The notes under the pieces are model-generated. The model saw only the letters and a program-made list of their open reading frames with translations. It was not told the origin of the DNA and ran no database searches. A program made the position numbers and the translations under genes. Positions 16,678 through 25,598 of a DNA stretch of 64,000 nt are shown piece by piece (within the stretch, counting starts at the first letter, position 1; each line of letters starts with the position of its first letter). The DNA lies in the NCBI GenBank assembly GCA_018703155.1, contig JABJGS010000040.1:16262-80261 (forward strand). Reading direction: 5' to 3'. The stretch comes from Francisellaceae bacterium. Its GTDB lineage: Bacteria > Pseudomonadota > Gammaproteobacteria > UBA6186 > Azoamicaceae.

Positions 16678-17252
16678 ACTTTTTTTATATCTTGCAGTGA
16701 GCTTCCATTAGGACCACCTAATCGTGACATCATAGAACAAGCTTGCACTCCTGAATGTAACACTCCCCCCTGATGTAAATAATTCAATATTTGTTCTTTT
16801 ATAACACCCTTTCTTTCAAGATCAAATTCTTGCCCTTGAAAAAGTTTTTCCCAAAATTCTTCCGCAGCATTAACATTAACGTCAACTTTCATATCACGTA
16901 ATTTAGATCTATTTATTGATGATTCATCACTATCACCATCTGTAACTTTGCAGCCATTAAATGTAACATCCCTACCTCTAGATAACTCTGCAAATACATG
17001 ACGAGGCTCTTTAGAAACTTCTTGTGACTCTACATTTTGCACCTTTGTCAAGCCCTTTTTTATAGCATTCATTTTGGTAACTTGTGCAAGGCTGTCAAAT
17101 GTTGCTAATGTATCTTCAATGCGCTCACCAGTAGTACAAGCTTTCAAAATACCAACAACCTCAGGCCCCCTGTCTCTATCTACAGATACAAGCTCGAACC
17201 TTTTAACTTTTATATCCTCAGGAGTAATCTCATCATCTACACTATTGGGCAT
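16644..17252 (-). CDS. unknown large protein, middle part (between two frameshifts)
   Basis: 202 codons from ATG 17252, but the frame is open from 17446, so it most likely starts at the frame break there rather than at this ATG. It contains the second copy of a repeat module: EEFWEKLFQGQEFDLERKG...ILNYLHQGGVL, matching DVFWAELFQGKGLSEDKQN...MMDYLTQSGLL in the first part. It ends in an out-of-frame tail (VWTCHGRRMEV) just after the A7 run at 16680-16686, where a -1 shift would continue the module. Confidence 0.55.
   Translation of the reverse strand: MPNSVDDEITPEDIKVKRFELVSVDRDRGPEVVGILKACTTGERIEDTLATFDSLAQVTKMNAIKKGLTKVQNVESQEVSKEPRHVFAELSRGRDVTFNGCKVTDGDSDESSINRSKLRDMKVDVNVNAAEEFWEKLFQGQEFDLERKGVIKEQILNYLHQGGVLHSGVQACSMMSRLGGPNGSSLQDIKKVWTCHGRRMEV
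16680..16686 (-). other. A7 homopolymer at a frame break
   Basis: The coding strand reads ATA AAA AAA GTA TGG in the frame that soon stops; with a -1 shift it reads ATA AAA AAA AGT ATG GAC, joining the 15349-16677 frame. Same base context as the mshI break. Confidence 0.65.
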
Positions 17253-17437
17253 TGTAATAGTAAATTTAGAGTGTAGAACAGCAAGAGTTACATTTTCTTC
17301 AACATCCTGGCCATCAACTTGAACTGTTCTAGTTCTTTCAATATGCCTAGCATCACCATCAGGCTCTAGGCATAATAGTTTATTAATTTTAGCAGACCTT
17401 TCTATCGTAAGGTCTCCATTACTATCTACATTAAGAG

Positions 17438-17815
17438 CTAAACCCCCCCACTACTATAACCTGGATTATATACAGCACCACCTTTATTGGAATCACCAAT
17501 ACCAGCCATCATCAATGCCTCTCGATCAGCCTCTAATAGTCCAGACTGTGTTAAATAATCCATCATTTTCCTTTTAATAATGTTTTGTTTATCTTCTGAT
17601 AATCCTTTGCCTTGAAATAATTCAGCCCAAAATACATCTATATCTTTAGAAAATTTTTCCTGGAAACTTGCCCCTGTATATTTCCTACCATTTACCAGTG
17701 TTGTTTGTGAAATATCGCGAGCTACGTCCATCATAATTCCATGGACTCCTCGCTCAGAACGACTCACACGAACAGCTTGCATCTGTAACAATCTGTTAAG
17801 TCCGGCATTTTTCAT
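17438..17815 (-). CDS. unknown large protein, N-terminal part (upstream of a frameshift)
   Basis: 125 codons, start MKNAGLNRLLQMQAVRVS, ending GYSSGGV before TAG. It holds the first repeat module (FWAELFQGKGLSEDKQNIIKRKMMDYL). A G7 run (17443-17449 on the plus strand as C7) sits directly before the stop; -1 reading changes it to SSGGGLALNVDSNGDLTIE, continuing the module as in the second copy. No signal peptide. Divergent from the 17985 gene across 169 bases. Confidence 0.55.
   Translation of the reverse strand: MKNAGLNRLLQMQAVRVSRSERGVHGIMMDVARDISQTTLVNGRKYTGASFQEKFSKDIDVFWAELFQGKGLSEDKQNIIKRKMMDYLTQSGLLEADREALMMAGIGDSNKGGAVYNPGYSSGGV
17443..17449 (-). other. G7 homopolymer at a frame break
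   Basis: Seven G on the coding strand. AGT AGT GGG GGG GTT TAG in the 0 frame stops; one extra G or -1 slippage gives GGG GGG GGT TTA GCT and 60 or more open codons upstream of the next ATG. It is the only G-run among the five breaks; G-runs are well-known phase-variation sites in bacteria. Confidence 0.6.
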
Positions 17816-17984
17816 AATTATTTATCTCACAATAACTTCATCACTAACTAGTATGACTACAAAACTATCATTAAAGTTCCCAATTTTTCCAGACTAAGTG
17901 CGCCTACACTGAAACTTTTTTCTCTATATGGTGCTCTAACGAGTGTAGTAATAACCTACATAGTTAGGTTTTTGGAGCATAACA

Positions 17985-18692
17985 TTGCCAATTAATGTTA
18001 ATGAAATAATGGCAGATAGACTAATTGCAATATTGGATGAAGATAATAGGATCCCTTTTGAATTGCAGGTAACAATAGATGCCTTAATGGAAACTGGTAA
18101 AGAAGATGTTGCTTGTGAATTACTAAAAGCAAGAGTTGTTACAGAAATAAATAACGGAAATGCTATTGTTGCTGCAGGTCTGCAGCGATTTGTAACTCAG
18201 GGCTATGAGGACGAATCTCTTAACCAAGCGATGTATAAGGAATTCTCTACCATAAAAGATAGTGTTGTTGCTAGTCAAAATAAAGCAAAACAAGCAGGCA
18301 CATCAAATCAAGAAGCTTTTTCATGGATAGGCACAGCACAGGTAATAAAAGGTGTGGCTGTGACTGGTGGTGTTGTGCTAAGTGCACTGGTTCCTGGTGC
18401 TGGTCCAGCAATAGCAATTGGGTCTACTATAGCAGGAGGTCTTACAACTGGAGCTTTAGCTAAAGGTTGGCATAGTAAAAAAGATGCTAAGACTGAAACT
18501 GCTTTTCGTACTAGAGCCATGGCTGGTGTAGGCGGAGGTATAGTTTCTGGTACAGCATCTACCTTAGGTATGACAGCGGCTATTGCCTCCCCACTTATTG
18601 TAGCATCTACTGCTGGAGTAGGTCTTATTGGTGTTGGTGCAGCTCTTGGTGTCACCACATATAAATCTGTAGTTAAATTAACAAAAAAATAG
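17985..18692 (+). CDS. unknown protein with glycine-rich hydrophobic segments, N-terminal part (upstream of a frameshift)
   Basis: 235 codons; the first codon of the frame is TTG 17985 (MPINVNEIMADRL), preceded by TTTGGAGC. Helical N-terminal half (1-110), then two long Gly/Ala-rich hydrophobic stretches (about 118-165, VIKGVAVTGGVVLSALVPGA; and 180-230, GVGGGIVSGTASTLGM), which look like paired membrane hairpins. It ends LTKK at an A7 run followed by TAG. A -1 shift continues as KKIAKSEKKIEAHKLNISMAEEL into the next frame. Function not recognised. Confidence 0.55.
   Translation: MPINVNEIMADRLIAILDEDNRIPFELQVTIDALMETGKEDVACELLKARVVTEINNGNAIVAAGLQRFVTQGYEDESLNQAMYKEFSTIKDSVVASQNKAKQAGTSNQEAFSWIGTAQVIKGVAVTGGVVLSALVPGAGPAIAIGSTIAGGLTTGALAKGWHSKKDAKTETAFRTRAMAGVGGGIVSGTASTLGMTAAIASPLIVASTAGVGLIGVGAALGVTTYKSVVKLTKK
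18683..18689 (+). other. A7 homopolymer at a frame break
   Basis: Reads ACA AAA AAA TAG in the 0 frame; -1 gives ACA AAA AAA ATA GCG AAA and runs open into the 18737 frame. 17985-19942 plus one base is 653 whole codons. Confidence 0.65.
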
Positions 18693-18736
18693 CGAAATCT
18701 GAAAAAAAAATAGAGGCCCATAAACTTAATATTAGT

Positions 18737-19942
18737 ATGGCGGAGGAACTAAATGACATATTAGCCACAAAAACATTTTCCATGCAAGATCTGCATACCG
18801 TAAACCATCTCATAAAAGCAGGAAGCCTAAAAGATGCTTTAGCTACGATTCAAAACGCCCCGGAAATCCCAGCAACAAAAGAGACTGCAGAAAAGCAAAT
18901 GAGATTAAAAGAACATGCTGATGATGCTATCTCTACTATAGAAAATGCTATAGATTTTGAGAACAAAACTATTCAAAAATTAACGACCAAAAAAAATGGA
19001 GAAATTTTAGTAGCCTCAGGATTAGGAGTTGCGGCCACTGGTGCTGGGACTTTATTTGCACTTAAAGCTGCCGCTGTTGTAGGATTTGCTGGGTTAAATG
19101 TAGCAACACTTGGAGTAGCGGGTGCAGCTGCATTAACAGTTGGCGCTGTAGGGATAACATCAGCCATGGCCTACAAATACTATAAAGCACAACAAGGAAT
19201 TGATAAAAGTGAACTTTGCATTGAGGAAATTGAGAAATTAGATAAAGAATTCAAGGAGATACTCGACAATGAACTTAAAAATCGACAAGCTAATACAGTT
19301 GAAAACACACTAAACAATCGGGCTGAAAATACATTAAGTAGTACTATTGACCCTATGGATTTAATTAAACAATTAGCTAAAAGTGGCTTAGATGATCTTC
19401 CTATTGAGTTAATTGAAAAGATAGCTAATGACCAATTAACTCCTGAAGAAATTGAAGCTCTCTTGAAAGTTGCCGAGCAAAATACAGAGCAAGATGTTGC
19501 TATTAGCGTTGAACCTATTCCTGCACCCAATAAGGTTGGCACCGCATCGCCAACCACTGTTGCTGTAGATTTTGATGAGGTAGATTTAAATGAAGTAGAT
19601 TTAGATTTAAGTGATCTAGAAGAGCCTCGCCATGCTGATATCATCCCCTCTTCACCCTCTGCCACGAAAGATAGATTAGATGCATTAGATTTATCTGAAC
19701 ACCATAGTGTTGAAGTTATTGAGTATAATGGAGAAGATGTTGGCAATGTCAGGGATACCCTAGCCGATACAGTGAAAAAATCTGGTCATCAACAAGAAGG
19801 CAGCGATCTTGAACATAGCCAGCAACATCAGCAAGAAATGGAGCGTCAAGAAAGCAGACTAGAAGAAAAGCAAGCTGCTGCTGTTAAAGTGGACCAGCCC
19901 GATGAAGAAACCAAGTCTAAATCAGGTCGAAAATTGCAATAA
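18737..19942 (+). CDS. unknown protein with a glycine-rich hydrophobic hairpin, C-terminal part (downstream of a frameshift)
   Basis: 401 codons from ATG 18737; the frame is open upstream to the A7 run at 18683, so the natural protein probably includes the 17985 part (652 residues in all). A helical region (1-90) leads to a hydrophobic Ala/Gly hairpin (about 92-150, ILVASGLGVAATGAG; AALTVGAVGITSAMA), then an acidic, Asp-repeat region (DFDEVDLNEVDLDLSDLEEP, near residues 277-296) and a Gln/Glu-rich tail (HSQQHQQEMERQESRLEEK). The hairpin resembles those in the first half, so the whole may be an internally duplicated membrane-active protein. Not recognised. Confidence 0.55.
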   Translation: MAEELNDILATKTFSMQDLHTVNHLIKAGSLKDALATIQNAPEIPATKETAEKQMRLKEHADDAISTIENAIDFENKTIQKLTTKKNGEILVASGLGVAATGAGTLFALKAAAVVGFAGLNVATLGVAGAAALTVGAVGITSAMAYKYYKAQQGIDKSELCIEEIEKLDKEFKEILDNELKNRQANTVENTLNNRAENTLSSTIDPMDLIKQLAKSGLDDLPIELIEKIANDQLTPEEIEALLKVAEQNTEQDVAISVEPIPAPNKVGTASPTTVAVDFDEVDLNEVDLDLSDLEEPRHADIIPSSPSATKDRLDALDLSEHHSVEVIEYNGEDVGNVRDTLADTVKKSGHQQEGSDLEHSQQHQQEMERQESRLEEKQAAAVKVDQPDEETKSKSGRKLQ

Positions 19943-20131
19943 TTAATTATATGATGAGCCTGGAACCACCACGAACAGACTAGTTTGCCTTAAAGTCAAA
20001 AAGTCGCGGTAGAATCATCAAGCGAAAGTAAACTATCCGCTCTTAATTTATCTGTTTTCATATTAAACAATGCTAACTTATCTAAGCTTAAACTTAACTG
20101 TATGTTTTTTTCATTCAAACAAAGGTATTGT

Positions 20132-21400
20132 ATGCCGACTCCAAACGAAAGACTATTTAGTGCTATAGTAAAAAAGAATATTGCTGATGTGCGTCAAGCT
20201 TTAGAAGATGAGGCTGATGTGAATGCACTCACTTCTTTTGGTATTACGCCATTAATACAAGCATGCATAATTGGTCACGTAGATATAATAAAAGAATTAG
20301 TGAAATCTGGTGCCGATATTAATATCTATTCAGAGCCAGATGAAGACAAAAGCTCTCCCATTATGGTCGCAGCTAATATGAGGCACCCTGAAGCTGCTAT
20401 ATATTTAGCAAGCGCGGGTGCAATATTTGAAGATGATATTTCAAGCTCAACGCTATTAAATATAAAAAATGTTTTAAACATTGGTACACAGCGAGATGGT
20501 GGCAGAGCTAAATCTAGCTTCCAATATTATTCAAATATAATATCTAAAATTAAAAACGCTATTTCCGATGATGTTTTATTATCTTCAATGTTAGAGGAAA
20601 TTGCTAATGCCTTCGCTGCAACGGAAAAAATCTGTAATTTCCTTGGTGGCATTTCTTTAAATCCAGATAAAGAACTGTTATTAGCTGCAAGAGCCAGGAC
20701 AGGAGAGCCAACTATCCTTTCATCTGGCTGGACTGAACATGCTACAGGATATTCAATAGTAGATGACTATTTAGTGCTTACTAATCGTGGCATGGGATGT
20801 GATGCCGAGCCTGGGACTAAAATTTATAAAATAACCGATCCATCACTTATAACTAAAGAGTATGTAAGCACAATTGTAAATGCTCATATAACAGATGCTT
20901 CCATGGCAACCATTAAAAGTATGATCCTTGATATAGTTGGGGGTACAGATGCTATTCCTATAGTTTACATCCCTCAAAAACACCAAAAACGTGGCAATTG
21001 TACTAGCGCCAATAAAAAATCTAACCTTAGAGGTCTAATGTTAGTGCAAGCAGCAAGAAAACATGGAGGCCTCAGCAAGATATATAAAGATGAGTCTCTA
21101 CTTGCAACGATTCAGAATGAGAATAAATCAAGATACAAAATTGTATCTAATGCAATTCGCAACATTGCGGCAGAAGATCTCTGCTCTATGCTTGACAATA
21201 CACATCTTGACCTTGAAGAGTACGCCAAAGTAGTTGCTCTTGCTGAACAATACATTAAACAACACTTAAACTTTAAAAAACCAGAGGAAATATATATTGC
21301 AATGCATTTACTTGCGAAGCTACCGAATGAAAATAAAGAGCAGTTTAATAAACATATTAATAATATGCTAATCTGGTCTATCACCTCAAAGCAAGTCTAG
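20132..21400 (+). CDS. ankyrin-repeat protein with a possible papain-like core, ends at an in-frame TAG
   Basis: 422 residues from ATG 20132 (MPTPNERLFSAIV; AAAGG 7 bases upstream). An earlier in-frame ATG at 20102 lacks a site. About three ankyrin repeats (5-105: FGITPLIQACIIGHVDIIKELVKSGADIN; SPIMVAANMRHPEAAIYLAS), then a domain with TEHATGYSIVDDYLVLTNRG and RGNCTSANKKSNL, where a His and a Cys are spaced as in a permuted cysteine-protease-like fold. Ankyrins followed by a protease-like domain recall Legionella AnkH; this is resemblance only. TAG at 21398 interrupts a frame that continues with more ankyrin repeats. Confidence 0.65.
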   Translation: MPTPNERLFSAIVKKNIADVRQALEDEADVNALTSFGITPLIQACIIGHVDIIKELVKSGADINIYSEPDEDKSSPIMVAANMRHPEAAIYLASAGAIFEDDISSSTLLNIKNVLNIGTQRDGGRAKSSFQYYSNIISKIKNAISDDVLLSSMLEEIANAFAATEKICNFLGGISLNPDKELLLAARARTGEPTILSSGWTEHATGYSIVDDYLVLTNRGMGCDAEPGTKIYKITDPSLITKEYVSTIVNAHITDASMATIKSMILDIVGGTDAIPIVYIPQKHQKRGNCTSANKKSNLRGLMLVQAARKHGGLSKIYKDESLLATIQNENKSRYKIVSNAIRNIAAEDLCSMLDNTHLDLEEYAKVVALAEQYIKQHLNFKKPEEIYIAMHLLAKLPNENKEQFNKHINNMLIWSITSKQV

Positions 21401-21913
21401 TCTTTCAAAATAATAGCTGATGCTGGCTCTGATATAAATCACACACATGCATTTAGTGATCACACTCCCTTAATGACAGCAGCAAAATCCGGTCAAATTG
21501 AAGTTGTTCAATACTTAATTGCGAAAGGAGTTACATTAGACACTAAAAATAAAAGTAATAACACAGCTTTTATGATAGCAAATAAATCTGGAAATAGTGG
21601 TATAGCAACCCTTCTAAGAAGCGCATACATAGCACAAAACAGTGCGGTAGCAACTACTACCCCCTCAGCACCATCGATAAGTGGAGCTGGCTCTGGCGCT
21701 GGAGGTCGAGCTGGTGCTGGGCCATGGTCAGAAACTCAAGGTACTCACCGTATGCTATTTGGCTACAAATCTATAACGTCTCCCTCTGCTGACGAAGCAA
21801 CAAAAAAACAAAAAGAAATAAAAAAACCAAAAACAACAAGACAAACGAAAGTAAAAGAGAAATCAAGCAAAATAAAGAAAACAAAAGAAGAAAAGAAAAA
21901 CAATAAGCCCTAA
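21401..21913 (+). pseudogene. ankyrin protein continuation after the in-frame TAG
   Basis: 170 codons in the same frame as the 20132 gene, with no start until ATG 21473. It carries ankyrin-type sequence (IIADAGSDINHTHAFSDHTPLMTAAKS...; TAFMIANKSGNSGIATLLRS), a Gly/Ala/Ser linker and a Lys-rich tail (KIKKTKEEKKNNKP). Because the frame and the repeat pattern run unbroken across the TAG, this looks like one gene with a nonsense codon, either inactivated or read through. Restored length is 593 positions. As a separate ORF it would begin at ATG 21473. Confidence 0.55.
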
Positions 21914-21993
21914 AGCAGCGACAAAAAAATCTTCAAAAAAATAAGTTCCTTTTTATATGGTAAGAATGTCCCAGGTGTCATGCATAGTAGACC

Positions 21994-22875
21994 CTAAGAT
22001 TCTAAGGCTGGGACCATGAACTTTTGAAGCTTTTTTATGGCATTAGCTTCAAGTTGACGAATTCTTTCAGCTGAAATATTATAAAATAATGCAAGCTCTT
22101 GTAATGTCACTTTGTCATCATCATCAACTAACCAGCGCTTTTGAATGATATCTTTACTACGCTCATCTAATTGCTTATAGGCTCCCAGAAAAGCTTTTCG
22201 TGTTTCCTCTTTAAAACCTTGTACTTCCAATAACAAGCTTGGATCTTTGTCACTAGATTTTAAGTAATCTGCAGGAGAAAAAGCACTCTCATCATCATTT
22301 CCTGGCAACTCAAATGGTACATCTCCCATGCTGAGTCTCTGCTCCATTTGTACTACCTCCTCTGGCTTTACCCCCAAATCCTTGGCTACTGCATCAATTT
22401 CTTCTTTAGTAAACCAACCGAGGCGTGTTTTTGCACTTCGCAAATTAAAGAATAATTTACGCTGAGCTTTAGTAGTTGCAACTTTAGCAATTTTCCAATT
22501 TTTTATAACATATTCGTGAATTTCAGCTTTAATCCAATGTACAGCAAATGAAACAAGTCTTACTCCACGATCGGGTTGAAACCGTTTTACACCCTTCATC
22601 AAACCTACCGTACCCTCTTGAATCAAATCAGAAAGCATTAATCCGTAGCCCATGTAACCTTTTGCTACTCTGACAACATAACGTAGATGCGCAGCAACTA
22701 ATCTTTGCGCAGCCTGTAAGTCCCCATCATTTTGGAGTCTTTCTGCAAGCCTAATTTCTTCCTCTTTTGTCAGCATTGGAATGGAGTTAATTCTCTCGAT
22801 ATAAGCATCAAGACTGCCAATGGGAATGGTGCTTTGTTTCTTACCTTGGTAAACACTAATTTCTTTATTTGTCAT
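21994..22875 (-). CDS. rpoH: RNA polymerase sigma-32 factor
   Basis: 293 residues. Sigma-70 regions in order: region 1.2-like start, region 2 (HLRYVVRVAKGYMGYGLMLSDLIQEGTVGLMKGVKRFQPDRGVR), the RpoH box QRKLFFNLR (residues about 139-147) that separates RpoH from other sigmas, region 3, and region 4 (VTLQELALFYNISAERIRQLEANAIKKL). Directs heat-shock gene transcription. No ROSE-type or structured thermosensor was established in the 5' region. Lies alone, downstream of the ankyrin gene. Confidence 0.97.
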   Translation of the reverse strand: MTNKEISVYQGKKQSTIPIGSLDAYIERINSIPMLTKEEEIRLAERLQNDGDLQAAQRLVAAHLRYVVRVAKGYMGYGLMLSDLIQEGTVGLMKGVKRFQPDRGVRLVSFAVHWIKAEIHEYVIKNWKIAKVATTKAQRKLFFNLRSAKTRLGWFTKEEIDAVAKDLGVKPEEVVQMEQRLSMGDVPFELPGNDDESAFSPADYLKSSDKDPSLLLEVQGFKEETRKAFLGAYKQLDERSKDIIQKRWLVDDDDKVTLQELALFYNISAERIRQLEANAIKKLQKFMVPALES

Positions 22876-22931
22876 AATATTTTGCTATCAGAATATTGAG
22901 GGTACATTCTACCACACTAACATTTATCTTT

Positions 22932-24389
22932 CTACCTTAGTTCCCGCAACTTGCGTGTACTTGCAGCAATGTGTCGGCGTGCGTAAATGCCTATCTTTTC
23001 GACAAGCATCAAGATTCTATCACTAATCCTAACCAGAGCTCCAATATAGGATGGAAAAAATGAGTCTGGTTGTGATGATTCAACCATTTTCCGTAGACTA
23101 TGCGAGATGGTCCCTGGAATATGTGGGGTACGAGCAAAACTCCAAAGGTTTTCCTCTGGATTTATGGTATGCATCAAATTACTCATTACATTAGCAATAT
23201 CAGAACCAAACGCTTTGTAACCAACAACACTGCCACCTCTTAGTAGCCACGTAACTTCTAAGCTATTTTTAGTACCATAATAAGGCTTATCATAGTGCGA
23301 TAATTTTGCCTTGAGCTCTTTTACCTTTTTATTATCAAGATCACCCACCTCAATATATCCCGGCGATGTGTTAATCATTTTCACAGTAAATCTTGCTTTA
23401 ATAGCTCGCCGCGGCTGTTGAATTAAACAGTTATGTAACGCCACACTGGTTTGCTCTTCAATATTAAAATATGGTGTTCTAGCATTTGCCACACTCCCAA
23501 CAGCATAAACATCTTGCAATGATGTTTTGGAGCGAGCATTAGTCCATATCCCATTTGCATTTAACGCTAAGCCCAGAGGCATAATATTTATTATTGCTTG
23601 TGGCACAGGTGTATTTGCAAATAATACCTCATGTGCATCAAGTGTGAGATTGTGCTCATAATCATCTTCACATACTAAAATATTCCTTTTATTTTGACGG
23701 TATGCTTCTGTAATTCTATCTATGTAATAGATGGTAACGCCATCTTCCTCTAAAAATGGTTTTATTTTATTAAATACTTCTTTTTCCCATTTATTTTGTC
23801 CTGGCAAGATTATAAGTAATACCTCTTTACCCAAATTAGCTAAAGATTGAGCATATTCCATTGCCAACACAGTCCCTCCAACTATAGAGATCTTGTTTCC
23901 TGCCAGTGGCCTCTCAAAAATATTACAGCATGTCCGATAATTAATTGTTTCTATGCCAGGAATATGTGGTTTCTGCTCTTCTATTCCTGTGGCAATAACA
24001 ATACGTTTACTCGTTACAACTCTCCCACCAACAGCTATAACATTTTGGCTAATCGCTTTGGCTTCACCCAGCCATATTTCGACACCCAAATCATCTAGCA
24101 TCGCCATGATTTGCATCCGAGGATAACGCCGCCAACCATTTCTCACTTGGGTAAATAAATTATCTATTTCAGCCTGACCTAAATCACTATGCGTTAGCGA
24201 GCGAGTTACGGAAACGGCCTTGGTATATTCGAGGAATGTATTACGCATGATATTTTGAGCAAGTGTACATTTTTCTGATAATAGATCATTTCGTTCGATT
24301 AATAGCACACGTACGCCTAATTTAGCTGCACCTAGAGCCATTGTGATACCACTTTGCCCCCCACCGATTATTATCATTTCCTTATGCTG
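22932..24389 (-). CDS. FAD/NAD(P)-binding oxidoreductase of the pyridine nucleotide-disulfide family, atypical
   Basis: 485 residues from ATG 24389 (MQHKEMIIIGGGQSGI); an upstream in-frame start adds 19 unlikely residues. FAD loop GGGQSG, NAD(P) loop in KISIVGGTVLAMEYAQSLANLG, second FAD motif QDVYAVGSVANA, and a C-terminal dimerisation-like domain. The CxxxxC redox pair of the family reads CTLAQN, so the second cysteine is absent; a disulfide-based reaction is unlikely. Function unknown: flavin-dependent dehydrogenase or quinone/soluble-reductase type are possible. Divergent from hemB (77-base gap). Confidence 0.75.
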   Translation of the reverse strand, partial: QHKEMIIIGGGQSGITMALGAAKLGVRVLLIERNDLLSEKCTLAQNIMRNTFLEYTKAVSVTRSLTHSDLGQAEIDNLFTQVRNGWRRYPRMQIMAMLDDLGVEIWLGEAKAISQNVIAVGGRVVTSKRIVIATGIEEQKPHIPGIETINYRTCCNIFERPLAGNKISIVGGTVLAMEYAQSLANLGKEVLLIILPGQNKWEKEVFNKIKPFLEEDGVTIYYIDRITEAYRQNKRNILVCEDDYEHNLTLDAHEVLFANTPVPQAIINIMPLGLALNANGIWTNARSKTSLQDVYAVGSVANARTPYFNIEEQTSVALHNCLIQQPRRAIKARFTVKMINTSPGYIEVGDLDNKKVKELKAKLSHYDKPYYGTKNSLEVTWLLRGGSVVGYKAFGSDIANVMSNLMHTINPEENLWSFARTPHIPGTISHSLRKMVESSQPDSFFPSYIGALVRISDRILMLVEKIGIYARRHIAASTRKLRELR

Positions 24390-24466
24390 CATGGCTGCGC
24401 TCTTTTTTTTTCTACATTTATTTAGTAGAATAGCACGAAGGATCAAATTACACGTATGGGGCCATT

Positions 24467-25468
24467 ATGACGCAAGCTATCAGAAGCTTTCCTGCAACAA
24501 GGCTCAGAAGATTACGAAAACATAACTTTATCAGAGAGCTTTGCCGTGAAACTAAACTTAGTACTTCAGATCTAATTTTCCCAATGTTTTTATGTGAAGG
24601 AAGCAGCATAAAAGAGCCTATAAACAGCATGCCTGGCATCAATAGGTATTCTTTAGACCTTATAATAGAGGTGGCCCATGAAGCTTATGACCTGGGGCTC
24701 CAAGCTATAGCCCTGTTCCCATCTATAGCCGTTGATAAAAAAACACAAGATGCTCAGGAAGCTTACAATCCTAATGGGTTAATTCCTACGGCGATAGCAG
24801 AACTGAAGTCACGCTTACCAGGGCTTGGGATTATGACTGATGTAGCCTTGGATCCATATACATCTCACGGCCAAGATGGCTTGCTCGATGAATCTGGGTA
24901 TGTGCTTAATGATATTTCTGTTGAAGTGCTGGTAAAACAAGCTTTAACTCAAGCTAAAGCAGGTGTAGATATTATTGCTCCTTCAGACATGATGGATGGT
25001 CGTATTGGTCAAATCCGTAGCGCTTTAGAGGCAGAAGGTTTTCATGACACTATAATAATGTCATATGCAGCCAAATATGCTTCTTCTTTATATGGACCAT
25101 TTAGGGATGCAGTGAATTCCATTGGTTGTTTAGGCAGCTCTAACAAAAAGAGCTATCAAATGGACCCAGCAAACTCTAACGAAGCCTTGCATGAAGTCAG
25201 CTGTGATATTAGTGAAGGAGCTGATATCCTGATGATTAAGCCTGCAGGAATGTATTTGGACGTCATCCACCAGGTAAAAAATTCCTTCAAAGTGCCAGTG
25301 TCAGCATACCAAGTAAGTGGTGAATATAGTATGATAAAACATGCGGTGGATAATAATATTCTAAGTCCTGATGCTATAACTGAATCACTAGTTGCCATAA
25401 AACGAGCTGGGGCTGACTGCATTTTGAGCTATTTTGCTCATGACATAGCAAGAAATCTAACAAAATAA
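24467..25468 (+). CDS. hemB: delta-aminolevulinic acid dehydratase (porphobilinogen synthase)
   Basis: 333 residues. FPATRLRRLRKHNFIREL start, Schiff-base Lys in IIMSYAAKYASSLYGPFRDA and MIKPAGMYLDVI. The metal-binding segment reads DVALDPYTSHGQDG rather than the Cys-rich zinc site (DxCxCxYTSHGHCG), so this is the Pseudomonas-like magnesium-type enzyme. Condenses two ALA molecules to porphobilinogen in heme synthesis. The rest of the pathway genes (hemC, D, X, Y) are 4 kb downstream on the other strand. Confidence 0.97.
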   Translation: MTQAIRSFPATRLRRLRKHNFIRELCRETKLSTSDLIFPMFLCEGSSIKEPINSMPGINRYSLDLIIEVAHEAYDLGLQAIALFPSIAVDKKTQDAQEAYNPNGLIPTAIAELKSRLPGLGIMTDVALDPYTSHGQDGLLDESGYVLNDISVEVLVKQALTQAKAGVDIIAPSDMMDGRIGQIRSALEAEGFHDTIIMSYAAKYASSLYGPFRDAVNSIGCLGSSNKKSYQMDPANSNEALHEVSCDISEGADILMIKPAGMYLDVIHQVKNSFKVPVSAYQVSGEYSMIKHAVDNNILSPDAITESLVAIKRAGADCILSYFAHDIARNLTK

Positions 25469-25598
25469 CAGCTTTTTCACACTAATCTATGGACTTTTGT
25501 GTCTATCTATGCAATATTTTATACCACTGCATTGGCTGTGGTCGCATTAGCCATTCTCTAAAAACATTATCATTATTAATTTTCACAAGGAATAAACT

